64,000 nucleotides of DNA from Ectobius pallidus (taxonomy: Eukaryota; Arthropoda; Insecta; Blattodea; Ectobiidae): positions 150,097,890-150,161,889 of the forward strand of contig CAXKWD010000009.1 of the NCBI GenBank assembly GCA_964059195.1, read 5' to 3'. Below, one piece after another: positions 20,386 through 35,157 of the stretch; within the stretch, counting starts at the first letter, position 1; each line of letters begins with the position of its first letter. The notes under the pieces were generated by a model. The model searched no databases. It was not told the origin of the DNA and was given only the letters and a program-made list of their open reading frames with translations. The translations under genes were made by a program, and so were the position numbers.

Positions 20386-23300
20386 CTGAAACAAGTTGTT
20401 ATGTTAGCACTTTCAACATAATATTATAATTATTTAGCTTACAAGTAATAACAATATAAATATTTAGTTATACCAGTAAAACTGTGTTCTTTCTTTAGTA
20501 TAATATGTATATGTACATACGAGGCATGTCCACAAAGGAAGTTTCCCTAGAGCTGTTGACAGAAGCAAAACAAAATTTCATGGAAATGTTCACTGCAACA
20601 AATATAGCAAGTGTTCAGCAGTTTTTCAACATATTCGCCACAAGAATTGAGACCGTAGGACCAACTTCTGAACACTTCAAGTGTTAAAATAATTAATTGA
20701 AGTACTATAAACAGTAGAGCATGTTGTAAATTACAGAGAAATTACAGAGAATGACAGAGAAACAGAGTAGGTTATCACACAATGGTTCAAATCTCAGGCG
20801 CCAGACTTCTATGAAACAAGTGTTCAGAAAAACTTGTACAGAGCAAGAAGTGTAAATATTAAATAAATGTTGACTCTGTACAAGTTTTTCTGAACACTTG
20901 TTTCGTAGAAGTCTGGCGCCTGAGATTTGAACCATTGTGTGATAACCTACTCCGTTTCTCTGTCATTCTCTGTAATTTCTTGAGGGGTAGGAAAAGATGA
21001 AAATCTCTGGGTGCGCAGTCCAAGCTGTAGGGTGGTGACTCCAACACCTCCCTTCAAGTCTCCTGCAAAAGTTCAGCTAGGAGATGTTTCAACATCCATC
21101 CTACAGCCTGGACCTCAATCCCAGTGATTTCCATCTTTTCCTACACCTCAATAAATGAGTCTTATGCTAAAATACAGCTGTCTTTATGGACTCTAAACAC
21201 ATTTTTAACAGTTTTAAGAAATTATAATAATACTTATAACTAACTTATTGTTTGTACATAAGTTTTATATTTCTGGACCAATAGCTTATATATGTTGAAT
21301 ATAATATTTAAGATTAGTTCTGTTTTTTAAGGGAGATTAGTAGACCTGGGATTTTAAGGCAAATGCCTATTTTGTTCCTTATGAAATAACATGAAATTTT
21401 TTAAATATATTGACATTTCATGATATATCACTTATATTTACAGAGTTTTATAGTGCCCTAAAATGCCTATCTGGACCTTTAGAGCCTATTTTTACCATTT
21501 TAATGCCTAAAATGCCTATTATGTACATTTAAAATAAAATTCAACTTCTGTAACTTTTACATTCATTTAATAGACATCCCTGAATGAAGGGTAGAACCGC
21601 AGAGGGTGGGTTTTTCACAGAAAATTGATTTACCCACAGAATTGTCGCCAAAGGAATGCTGACTGACGGGCGAGGATTCATTGAAAACGACAAGCAGCAG
21701 GTATATAGTAAGAAGGGACAAACAATCCCAAACTGTTTTTGATAAATGTATTTTTAATTCTGTCTTAATTTTGCAATTATTTCTGTTAAGAGTAGGTATA
21801 CTATGTTTCTTTCAGTAAAAAAAGATCACGTTACAGTTTAAGAGCATATTGTAGATTTAAAGTCTATTTTCTGCCTATTTACACATTTTTAAAGCATATT
21901 TTAAGTATATAGAATTTTAGAAAGTTTATACAGGGAAGTTAATATTACGAAAAAATAATATTGAGATAGATAAATACACTGCTTCCCTTATTTTAATTAC
22001 TAACCTGAACCCAGGTTTAGGTGAGCCTTCCCACCATGTTCACCAGTTATACTCCATCTGACTGTTGGTCTTCATCAAAAGCCCACGAGAGGATGCTGAT
22101 GAAGACCAACAGTCAGATGGAGTATAACTGGTGAACATGGTGGGAAGGCTCACCGAAACCTGGGTTCAGGTTAGTAATTAAAATAAGGGAAGCAGTGTAT
22201 TTATCTATCTCAATATTATTTTTTCGTCATATTTTAAGTGCCTATTTTCTCTTTTAAAAGCCTATTTACTTGTTTTAAAAGCCTATTTTAGGTGCCTAAA
22301 ACTAATATTTTTAGAGACTAAAATCCCAGGTCTAGAGATTAGGTACTGAGCATAGGTGGAAATCCTATTGTAACAAATATACATTAATATTGGACTGACC
22401 GGAGATTCAAACCTGCCAGATGTGAGTGATGCCTTAACACTTGTATACTTACATAACAATGAGATTTGCTTCGGGGGAATTCTCCATGAGAAGTTCTCGC
22501 AGCCTCAGATGTCTGTTTGTCTTGTCGTTCATGGCAAGCAGCTCCGCCTCTGTAATGGCCGCTGTAAAGCAAACATTCCTGTTAGCAACGCATCCTACTG
22601 GCAAATCTAGAATTAACAGTAGCAGTAACCTCAGTCACTTACTGGTGTTATCCGAAGAGCCACCGTGCGTGCTGCCTTCCACCTCCTTGAACTCGGATAT
22701 CAGATTGTCAAAGAAGGTGACTGACGCTTCCCGAGGCTTCTTGGTGATGTCTGGGATCACCTTCAGGTCTGAGTAGTCTATACGGAACTTAGCCAGCAAA
22801 CTCGCCATGCTGCAACAAATAAAAACACCTCTGTCATGTTTATCTGTGCTGCGTTTTTCCGCCCTCTTTAATGTAAATATATTACACTTCTTATTACAAG
22901 AGTTATAATTAGGGCAAGGCATTTAATGACCACAAAATAGTGAAAAAATGACACAAAATTAAACAAAAAAAATACCAATAAATTTACAATTATTACATAC
23001 AATTAGTTTTTTAAATAATGAATTGCTAAAGAAATTTAATGGGTGACAGTGCGTTATATATGAATTTACATCACAAAATACTTATTTTGTTACTAAAGAA
23101 CTACTTGTTATACTACTTAGACACCCTTAGGGGAAAAAAAGAAGTTCTTTCTGAATTGGAATATTTATTTTTAGAAAATATGTCCCTTTATGAGGTCATA
23201 TTTATGATTTTTGAGTCAGATTTAGTCATTTTTAAGGTTATATTTGCAGTCATATTTTACAATTTTTTAAGTCATAAACATCCGACTTACTTTCTCTGCT

Positions 23301-26300
23301 CAAACTCCAGTTCATCTTTTTTATTGGCCAGAGCAAAAACACGAAGTTTGCAGGTTGACCAATTCCGTCTTGTGCTTATGATATACGGCAAGAGCAGCGT
23401 GAGACCTGGAAATACAAACTAATTAAAACAATGGAACAATACTAAACACTGTATTCATTACAGTCACCATGGCAAGGATAAGTATGTTTGTAACACATAT
23501 TTAACTTAAAATAGTTAATAGCCAATCACTCCAGACAGATCAGGAAGCCCAAGTCTGGTTGGTTGGCAATGAAAACGGTTGGGGAAAAAATAGTTTTAAG
23601 TCACGCACTAGGCTCCTCCCACCAACTCTCTACTCGGAAGGAAGGGGCTTAGGGTGGGGAGTAATTTAAAACAGAAGAAACTAGATGGCTCTCTATTCAA
23701 ACTACTACCAACGCCATCTACCAAAGATGAAACTGGGATAAAATTAAATAATTTATTTCTCCTTTATCCTCCCTTTCTCTCACCTCCTCACCCTACCTTC
23801 CTATCTGGGACCTATTCCTGACTGTAAATTTTGGATTGACCAGGATTCGAACGTGTGACCACTAGCACCATAACCTGCAGCCTTAACCACTACACAATAT
23901 GCGATTGCTGAGCAGTGAGGGAAAAATTAATCTATTTAAGTTTAGAGAGATTTAATACATGAGAAATAGTTGTTTTTATAATTGTGAAATATTATGTTGG
24001 CTCTGAAGAGAGCTGTTTTGATGTATTTTTAATACGGTTCAACGGTTATTTTTGTATATGAGGAAGGCTACATACAATAGTGAGCTGCAGTATAGCCCGT
24101 GAGCAGGTACAGAAGTAGGGGAAGCAAGCAGTGGCATGCGCATTGGCTCAGAAGCGAGGGACAGCAGGGGAAGCGGGCAGAGCTTGGCCGGTGCGCGACT
24201 TAAATCTATCTTTTACCAATGGCTGGAAAATGGAGACATAGTAGAGCCTAGATAAAGAAGAAACATTCACAGACTTCTTAAACTTGACAGAAACCAGGAA
24301 GCCACGAAGATTTCAATGGTAACTGAGTATGTGGAAGCTTTTAACTGTATGTCAGTTTTTTTGTATTCTCATAAATTATAATGTAATAAAAATAAACAAA
24401 TTCAGAAAAGAAACAAAATGGTCATGGTCTATAGCGACTCACCTCCATCGTCATACAGCCACCATACGTCTATTGTACCCTTCTTCTGTTTTCTCTGGAA
24501 CAGCGTCAGGTTGTTGAGCACGTCCTTGGGAAGCGTGCTGCCTCCAGGTCCTCTGCAAAATAAGAACAGTTACTTTATATCCAGATTATACGCTTATTTG
24601 CATTTTGTAAAATGAAGTGGGAAATGAGGAAGTTGTGAAATGTCCGGATTCATACGTGTTTCAAACGTGCATATGGGATTTCTACAACTTGAACTTCAGA
24701 AATAAGATGAAACGTGTGGATTCCCTGGAATTAGTTTTGAAGAAAATGGATGTAATTAGTTTCACGAAATCACTTTCATGAAAGCAGTTACGAAATCTAT
24801 TGTCATCGTGTAAACTAGCCTTAATGCCTCATACCTGTATAAATCAGCCCTGGACTCTCTTCTCCTCTTGTCTTTCTGATTGCTCGTGGAGTTCTTCTTC
24901 TCGTGATCAGGTTCTATCGCCACAGCCGTCGCATCACCATCCACATTTGGACTCTCGTTCACTCTGTTCTTGTTCATGTTGGGTGTGGCTGGGGCGGATA
25001 AGTCACTTGCACTGCTTGCTGAAAGCAACAACCAATAACATGTAACAATCACAGGGGACAGTTACTTTAAGATAGGCGAAATTCTTCCTTCCAATTGGGT
25101 GAGAGATGGAAGTAGAGAAGATGGCTATGCTATGTCTCTGCATTTGTGCTTGTGAAGACACAGCAATTTCAGTTTGTCATTATTGTTGATGACAATGCAA
25201 GTGCATTTAATAATTAGTTACTGACTTACTTCTGTACACCAGGGCGAGTGAGGGCAGATTTTAAGAATTGTATGATCGTTCAAATTAAAAATTCTCCGAT
25301 GAATGCAAGTGGTGAAAAGTCTTACATTAGTAACATCTGACTTGATTCATCAACATTAAATTGTATTGGAAGTTAACACAGTGAAGTTATATAACATAAC
25401 AATTATATAAGACATGACACCTGTATCTTAGATAGTTGTTGGCATCGTATGTGTCTGCAAACAATTAGTCAATCTCTACATATAAAAGAGGCTTTGTCCT
25501 GACTGACTGAATGAATGAATGAATGACTGACTGACTGACAGACAGAGAATCAACATACAGCCTAAACTATAATAGGTAGAGAGTTGGAATTTTGACAGTA
25601 CCTTCGTTTCATAATGTAAGTGCTCACTAAGAAAGGATTTTGGAAAATTTTGATTTTAAATGTAAAAAATGAAATGTTTTTGAGAATACTTAATCCCTTT
25701 TTACACAGAATTATCAAATCCAAATCAAATTACTTGTACAGTTCTCATGACGGCAGTGTGTATTGTTGGCAGTGTTCACAGGTAGGATTAGAAATAAATG
25801 AAATGGGACTTTGATAAATTATAGAAGCTATCGATATAATTCATTGGTGTAAATAAATAATGAAATCCACGAAAATAATGCACAATGTGATGCAGTCACA
25901 TCACTTCCTCTACCCTGGACATAGAGAATAGCATTTTCTCACTTCACATTTTGATGAAGAATAAGAATTCATATTGCCGGGACAGCATTTTCAGTTGTTT
26001 CAGTCTGAGTTTGTGCCAATGAGTATGCCATATCAGAAGTCGGTAAGAAATTCTATCCACTGATACGTTATTCATAGCTGTATGCTTTGTACTTTTAGTT
26101 GAGAAATATGGACGTTTATCATAGGCCCTAAGCATGTAAAAGGAGACAAAATAGGATGGAACATTTACGTAGAAACGATGTCAGTGTTAATAAATACAAT
26201 GTTTTAATCATTTTTCTGTTAAATAAGTAATTTAAATAAAGCATCTAGCAGTTGAGTAAATAATCGTGGGCAAAGCCACAGGCACCTGCTTGTTCAACAT

Positions 26301-29300
26301 ACATTTAAATGTGCATAAGTGATACCTATTTGTAAGATAATTATCTTAATTATCAATAAGATAGTATCTCCTACAACTCAAAGATACGCATCGTATCGCT
26401 CTGCTGTACTGAAACAAATTCTAAGTAATTACATCTATCAGCTTACATGTTGTTACTAATAAAGCAATCTGTAACATGTGTTGCTGCAGCTACCAATACT
26501 TCTAAGCTAACACACTTCTATTACTTCTAAGCTAACACACTCACACTTAGGTTATTATCTTTCCATCTACATCTTAGTGCAGTGGTCCTGAACCTGTGGT
26601 CCATGGGAACAATGAAAAAGATCCACAAGCAATTTCTGATAGGTCAGAGATTGCTTTTGAACACACTCACAGCATTTACTTCAGTCATACTTAAGTGCTC
26701 CCAGATCCGTTGTTATGATTTGTTATGTAAACAGTGCACTCCAAAAGACTACTCAACACTGGTTAGCTCAAAATAAAGCTGTGCGAGGCGAGTAAGTATA
26801 CAGCCACTACTGCATATAACTGGAGCACTTACCCCTGGTAATCTGACGGATCCCTACACTCAGATATTTGTACAGTTCTGCATGATACAAAGGAAAACAA
26901 CATCAGAAATAATAATCGTAGAAAACTAAAAAGAAAGTTGAAATTTCACTGGTACTCACCTACATGAAGTAACTGATATTTTTAAATAAGAGTAAAGAAA
27001 GTGAGACTTTCTCTAAATATCATAACTTATGAAGATGAGAATAAAAAATTACTTATCAAGAACGAAATACTAATTGCATTTGATGAATATTGAGTTCACA
27101 TTATTGCGGAACTGTGAGAGTTGCCAACCAAAATGTACTTTAATTTATGGTTAGCAGATTTAACAAAGCCACAATTATCACTTTGAAAATATTACAAAAG
27201 GAATTTTTTATAGAAATGGTCTTAATTCCCTACAATATGTAGCAGTTTATGTCTTTAATATAAAAATCAAATAATTAATGGGACTAGTAGACACATTTTT
27301 ATTTTAAATCAACACAAACATATGTCAGTATCTTCTAGTTTCTCTTTAGATATTGGGATATCAATTGAAAATCAGTTTATTAATTACCACAGAATGATAA
27401 TTACTAACGACACAGAATAATTAGCGCTATACTTCAGTTCACGTTTGTGCAGTAAAATACCACTTATAAGAAGTAATTAAAGAGATTATAAGACAAGCGA
27501 ACTGGACATATTATACAATAATTTAAATCACGTCCCATTGTTAGAAAGAGCAAACACTTCAGCTCCTAAGATAACACAATCATCATTAGGGTTCAGAATT
27601 ATTTTCTAACATTCAAGGTTGAGGAAACTGTGTAAAATTGTAAATCTGGGGAGATTAAGGTAAATCCAGAATATCTCATAATTTTGACAGGTATTGAAGG
27701 TGAAAATAAGGCACGTAATCGCAGTAACACTAAACTTACAATAGCCAACAGGTTAAAAAAAAAAAAAAAAAAAAATTATACCATATTCAAATAAATTGAA
27801 AATAGTGTTTGAGCTTTGAGGTCACGTAAGTCCAGAATTGAGTTTTATAAATTTAAAATTATTAATTTTAAAAAAATTGATGCAGCAGGTATAGAAGCTC
27901 TTTGTATTATTCTGTGACCACACAACCTGTTTTTAAGCCACTGGTTAATTTCTTCTTCCTACAACCATTCCTCAGAAAATACACAAGAGTAGCCTTCTTA
28001 GCCTATTCAGCACCAATCTTGAATGTAACACTATGGACGAACACAGAATATTGCTGACAGAAAACAGGGAGAATTTATAAAAACCTTATTTTATCACTCA
28101 ACTTCACTTTCAAGTTACGCATTTCACAAGCGACTTGCTTGCATCCTCAGATGAGGTCAAATGCCGGGTCCGTTGTTGGGCTGATAGATGTCTCTGTAGG
28201 ATGGATCACTCTGAAGATATGGTTGCTTTCCTTTGGCATGTCAAAAATTTACTGAATTATTCTTATTTCTTTGGATGAAGATTTTTTCCCATATAGTCAG
28301 ATGAACGGTTTATGTACAACTTTTAATAATCTTATGTAATCTTTAAACTCATGTTCATTGGTCCAATAGTGATTGGCAGATTATAAAATTTTGACAGGCC
28401 AAAGGAAAGGGATCTTATCTCCAGAATGATCCATCCTACAGAGACATCTATTAGCCCAACATCGGACCCGGCAGTGGACCTCATCTGAGGATGCAAGCAA
28501 GTCGCTTGTGAAATGCGTTATGTGTAAGGAAACACTTAAAAGTGAAGTTGAGTAGTAAAATAAGGTTTTTATAATTTGACGTCTTCACTGTCAGTCCCAC
28601 AAACATTATGTATGATTAAGGAGAATTTAGCTCAATTGAACCAGAAGCACTGCCCATTTCCGCAGTTTGGCAGCAGCTACATTGAAACATGGATACAGTA
28701 AAAGAAAATGTAGTTATGAAATATGCGACAACAAATTGAATATCAAAGGATAAGGGGACATTTTACTCAAATAAGTGACTGTCCCTTGAAATCAGGAAGC
28801 CTGACAAACCTTTAGAGCGTTTTTCTGAATCTAAGAAGCTAAATAAATGTCTTGTTTTCAACGAAAACAGCTGATTGTAGGCATGAATGGGAAGAACTCA
28901 CCTTGGGATATTTGTGAGAAAGACTGGTTCCTCGGCAGGGATTCCTGAGAGTTTTGTCGTGTCCGCATCAAACTCTTCTCACCAATATTAACACAGTTGA
29001 CTCCGTTCATGAGGTCGTCTTCGTCGGCCACCACTTTGGAGTAGTCCAGCCCCTCCTGCACTCTGAGTATGGCTACAGCCATGTACATGTCCAGCGCTTT
29101 GCTATAACACAAACACCAGTCACTCTAACATCTACATCAATTGTATAATACGAGGCTCGTCCATAAAGTAACTTCCCCAGGGGCCGTTTACTGAAACTAA
29201 ACACAATTTCACGGAAATATTTATTGCAACAGATGCAGCAATTGTTCAGCTATTTTTCAACACATTTGCCAATGGAATTGAGACATTTGTCATACTGTGG

Positions 29301-31656
29301 GACCAACTTTTGAATGCCTGTGTCGTATAAGTCTGCCACCACGAATTTGAACCACTGTGTGACAACCATCTTCACCTCTCTGTCATTCTCTGTCAGTTTT
29401 TTTGAGGTGTAGGAAAAGATGGAAAAAGATGGAAAAAGATGGAGGTGTTTAAACATCTCCCAGTCGAACTTCTGCAGGATACTTTAGGAGGTTTTCAAAC
29501 ATCCACCCTACAGCCCGGAACCCGCTCCCAGAACAGCTTTAAATTATTTATTACTCAGTGAAATTTTTTAACATAAACTTACAGCCGGATCCTTTTTACC
29601 ATCATATTCTATGGTCTTTATTTACTTAAAACTATTTTACCGTAAACTAAAGACTACCTTATAGTCAGTTGAGGTAAACAGTATAGACGTGAGGACAAGA
29701 AATGCAACAAATTGTGCGAGCAGGGCTTTTATTGTTTTATTTTATGCTATAGTCTACTAGCTTGGTGGGTCCGTCACAGCATTCTGAACTTCTAAATTAA
29801 ATGCCATATTATGAAATATATATATATAAATATAAATAAACAGAGGCATCTGCTAATTTGCGTTCGTTTGCCCTAGGTAATTGTCCATTTGAAAAGCATA
29901 GGCTCATTCATTTTTATCCAATTTCCTTTAAGCAAATAATTTGTTTATCCCATTTTATTTTAACTATATATAAAACATTTCCTAGTTCCCTTAGTGTTTT
30001 TTGTCACAGTTAATTTCTTACATGCCACTTCTTTATGTAACTTTAATTTTTTTTTATTTAAAAACTCAGAGAATGAAAGAGAGCAGAGATGGTTGTCAAA
30101 CAGTGGTTCCAATCCCTGGCGGCAGGCTTCTACGACACAGGAATACAAAAGTTGGTCCCATGGTATGACAAATGTCTCAATTCCAGTGGCAAATGCGTTG
30201 AAAAATAGCTGAACACTTGCGGTATCTGCTGCAATAAACATTTCCATGAAATTCTGTTTAGTTTCTGTAAACGACCCCTGGGAAAGTTACTTTATGGATG
30301 CATCTTGAATATTAATAGTACAAAGAAGGAAATCTGATAAAGCATATTTGACACACGGACGAACGAACGGACATTTTTCGCGTTCACCACCTAATTTTAT
30401 AAAGTAGGCTACCATTCTGGCACTTGATAAAAGAAAAAAATTAAGAAAATAAAGAAATAATCTATGGGCCTAAACACTGTGTTAATTGTTTTCTGTGCAG
30501 TCCGGCACGGGTTTATAAATATGCAGATTCCAATAAACTTGGAATTTTTAAAATATCTTTAGTCGTTATGAAGATATTAAAATATTTTGTAAAAGCTGAT
30601 TTTTCGACATCCTATAACTTAAGAACCAAGGGTTCACCACGCCACTATCTCGAAGCAGTAATAGCCCCCCCACTCAATGCCTGATACCTCTGCGCACTCC
30701 CGTGGCCCCACTCTTTCGATAACAATTCTATGCTTGCTACTTACCCCCACTACTTTCGTGACGATTTTGTTCATAACGCTAGAGCATAACGCAACTTTGG
30801 GTTAGCTCTCGATTTACTCCTAGAGCACCTAAAGAAGTTTCACTTCAAAAATATCTGTTACTCAATACATATTTTGCATCAGATGTGTGACAATGCATGG
30901 AAGGAGAACACAAGACCAATCAAACAACATGTTACAAATGTACTGGAGTTGTGAGTGTACTTACTGCATTATGTCGAAGTACTGAGAGAGATCTTCTCTG
31001 TCGCACTCCCTCCAGTCGCCCTTGTAGCCCATCATCAGGATGTTGGGTCGCAGTTTACCAATTCCCGAAGCTTGCAACAAAGCTTTAGCACCCTCTTCAA
31101 AGTTCATTTCATCGACGTGAGTGTAAAATGCTTTGATCTTGTGAGAACGGAGCCAGTTCTGTGACTTGTATGTGAGGATATTCCTCACCCGCTGCGAGAC
31201 AGGCCCCTGAAAACACAACAGCTGTTTGTATATCATTATTTTCACATAAAGCCGATGACCCAATTCCACAGGAGTGACTGGAATAAAAGATATTTAATAA
31301 ATATAAATAGTAGGAAACTGAGAAATTTAAGACTTGCAGATGACACAGTACTTACTGTTTGCAAGTTCAGGAAAAGAACTAAGAAAACATATCAGTTTTT
31401 AGGTCATTTTTTATAATAGATTATTAAGTCATTTTCTTTTAGAATTTAGGCTCATTTTTTAAACAATTTTTAGGTTATCAGAATCCAGGCCCTGATTATG
31501 ATAAATTAGTAGGAAAACTGTAATTCGTTAGGATTAGCTCACCCTGTGATCTGCAAGAGTCCTTTGCCCTTATGGGATTAATGAGGCTTATTTATTTATA
31601 GTTTGTGGATGAGAAGGCCTTATGGCCTTAACATCCCCAGTAAAATAAATAAATAA

Positions 31657-31698
<42 letters not shown>

Positions 31699-33845
31699 TG
31701 TTATTGAAATTACTAATTTATCTCTCTATATATAAAAGGCTTTGTCCTGACTGACTGACTGACTGACAGAGAATCAACGTAGAGCCTAAACTATAATAGG
31801 TAGAGACTTGGAATTTTGACAGTACCTTCGTTTCATAATGTAAGTGCTCACTAAGAAAGGATATGGAAATTTTTTTACTTTAATTGCAAAAATCAAATGT
31901 TTTTGACAATACTTAATCCCTTTTTACACAGAATTATCAAATCCAAATCACAGTTCACTTGACAACAATATTGTTGGCAGTCTTCACATAAGGCTTTGGA
32001 AATAAATGAAACAAAACTTGACAAATTAGAGAACTATCAATATAATCCATGTTATAAATAAATATTAAAGAATGAAATCCACGAAAATAATGCAGTCACA
32101 TAACTTTCTCTACCCTGGACATAGAGAAAACAATACGAGGTATGGTAATATGTTTTGGGGAGAGATGTATGAAAGTGATATTGCATTTCTGTTTAATTTC
32201 ATCCCCAAAACGGTTTTATGATAACATGAGAGTAAGAAATAAAATATTCCGCAAAGACAATACAATTTTATGTTACCGGAATTTCTGTTTCTTCTTATTT
32301 GAACCCCTACGAGGCTTCGTGTGTAGAAGCGATAGGATGCAAAATTCTACATCCTCTATGAGCCATAAAAAGCTATATCAAGCGTTTTCTGAGGGAATAG
32401 TTTGAGTGTGATAAGTCGTTCTTCCTATTTCAAATTATAAATACCTATATCAGGAACTAGAATTTAAAAATCGAAAGTTCTTCATAAGTTAATTTCCAAT
32501 TACAAAATAAAAAACCCGGGCGACGCTGGGCCTTTTAAGCTAGTAATTAACAAGATAAATCAAATTAGAATAAAGTCAACATACACAATGACTCACTTAC
32601 CTTCAATATGTGCCCACATATCATAAGAGAGAGGTTTTTAGTGATCAGATAAGCAAAGTCTATGAGTGGTGGACGGTAGTTTGGCATCCCGGATAGAACC
32701 AGTATCTGCGGCCTGTAGTTCTTCACGTGATCTTCCACATTGTTGAGCTGTAACACCGATACTAAGGCATTCTTGTACGTCTGAGCCTGGGTTGACGAAC
32801 CCCAGTTCACATCTGAAACAAACACAAAACATAGTGTGAGCAAATTCGAGAAATGAGATAACTTTCGGAGGATGGTCTGTTTACTTACCACAAGCAAAAA
32901 ATTGTAATTTTTAACAACTATTGTAATATTCTTATACCTCGATCCACCTAAGAGAGATAATTGAAATGTTTACTTTTATAAGGGTCTAAGGGCCAAAACC
33001 ATGATTTTTCAGCTGATAATTAATTGTAAATGGATCTATGTACCCAGACCAATGCATTTCAGAAGGGTCCAAGGTCCAAGGAAAGCCACGTTAGTAGCAA
33101 TAAATTCCAAGATACAGCGCTGGGTCTATCTCCGGCTGGGTCTATATCTTATTTTCTACACAATCATGATTTTGGCACTTAGACCCTTATAAAAGTAAAC
33201 GCTTCAATTGTAGCAGCAATACGATGCAATAGTATATTATTTAACAGTAGTTAAATATATTAGTATATGTGTTTCTTGTTATTTCTGTGTTTTTTTTTTA
33301 GTTTAATTATTTTGAGTATTACTTTAAATATTTACTATTAGCTTTGTAAATCTGGTGTATTAATATAAGCAAGAATATTGTATTATAGTAATATAAGAAT
33401 TGAGTCAATTTTTGTGACACTTACTTCACTTGAGTCCTCTATTTGGAGACTAGTTTCGGGAAGTTATTCTTCCCATATTCATTCCATTTTGACTGCTGCT
33501 TGTTGCTACTTGACTGCCCTCTGGTTTCTTTAAGATGAATTTATTGAACAGGTCATTGGAGGCGGGGAATCCCCGCCTCCAATGACCTGTTCAATAAATT
33601 CATCTTAAAGAAATCAGAGGGCAGTCAAGTAGCAACAAGCAGCAGTCAAAATGGAATGAATATGGGAAGAATAACTTCCCGAAACTAGTCTCCAAATAGA
33701 GGACTCAAGTGAAGTAAGTGTCACAAAAATTGACTCAATTCTTATATTACTATATTAGAAAAACTTCACTGTTACTAACTTCCTGTAATAATTAATATTT
33801 AAGAATATTGTAATTGGGCATTAGTCTGTAATATTCTCAGCACAA

Positions 33846-33877
<32 letters not shown>

Positions 33878-35098
33878 GAATTGGACCACCTGCTGCTCCT
33901 GTCATTGGAGACATTGAAAAGGGCCTGGAAAGTGTGAAGTCAGATTCTTGGGTGTCACCATCCCGACTGGTCTAACATTTTTGCAAGCGAGATTTTCCTG
34001 GTTGAAGATGCAAGAATACAATTCTTACTGCCATCCACAGTGAGCTATGACAATCTACTACGTATAAACATATTTGTAAGAAGTGTTTACCTGGTTTCCT
34101 GTAGGCCACAATAAGGTAGAGCGCCAGCACAGAGGCAAGTGTGATGAGGGCCGTCGCCCAGCTGATGAGGAACATGACAAACACACACAGCATGGAGCCC
34201 GCCAAGCTCATCCACATGTTGTAGAACTGTAAACATAAATAAACACTGTTTTCATATATTCATCACATATTATTACTGTTTGAAAACTAAATCAGTTGTG
34301 AAGTTATGTAAACCCAAGCTGTAGAGCGGCAATATTTCATTTAAGTGCCAGATATGAGAGAATTGGCCCATGCAAGTTCACTCTATGGCAATCATCTTGC
34401 AGAAAATACATGGTTGACATGTCCTACAGCAATGCAATGCAAACCTTTGAAATCTTCGAATGTTTTGTGCATTAACAGACAGATGTCATGGCCTCGTTTA
34501 TGACAGTAACGTAAGTGTGTTAGATGTGGCAAAGGCTGTAGTAATCTAGAATAATAATGTGTTTTTTTCTTCACAAAGCATTCTTTATTTTCAATTAACT
34601 TTTATTATGTGCAATTTAAATTGAAATTACGATAACTATACTACTTTTGATGCTCTACTTTGAAGCTGATATTAAATAACCGTATGTATTAATGTTATAA
34701 ATAATTTGACGTATTTATATAAAAAAAAATTAATGAGTTTATCTATTAAGTATCGTGACTTATATGCAATTTTTTTTAATACATACCCCCTTGGCACATT
34801 ACAACGGCAAAGAGTGACAGGCTGCTGAGTTCAGGAATACGAGTGATTCGCCTCATGGCACGAAAAGGGTTAATGTAAATTTATTTCAATATGACGATTT
34901 ATCAGTCCTGTTGTAAATAAATGGTGCAAAAATACGTTGCACAAACTTTCTCGCATATACGTGTTAAAGGCTAGCACAGAAAAAATTAAATTAAAGAGAC
35001 AATTAAATTTTATTTATTACATTTTCATAAAACTAAGAAGTATCTAGAACGGAAACCATCAGAGTCGATCTTCATGTTTAATGGTTTTACCGTGAATC

Positions 35099-35157
<59 letters not shown>

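Larger units (their letters stand above)
28078..28619. mobile_element. Palindromic element with two hammerhead-like cores
   Basis: Arms about 28078-28250 and 28385-28572 are complements (AAAAACCTTATTTTA; GAGACATCTATTAGCCCAAC). A tail follows with CTTCACTGTCAGTCCC. The 10-bp GGAGAATTTA is repeated at 28068-28077 and 28620-28629. It lies in the intron between exons l and m. Confidence 0.7.

Noticed and set aside
20191..20394. 67-codon minus-strand frame over the last NKCC exon
   Set aside because: It is a different frame of exon r. The frame selected by the upstream phase gives the conserved NKCC C-terminus.
24329..24615. Plus-strand frames over NKCC exon n
   Set aside because: They are antisense shadows of the exon at 24443-24552.
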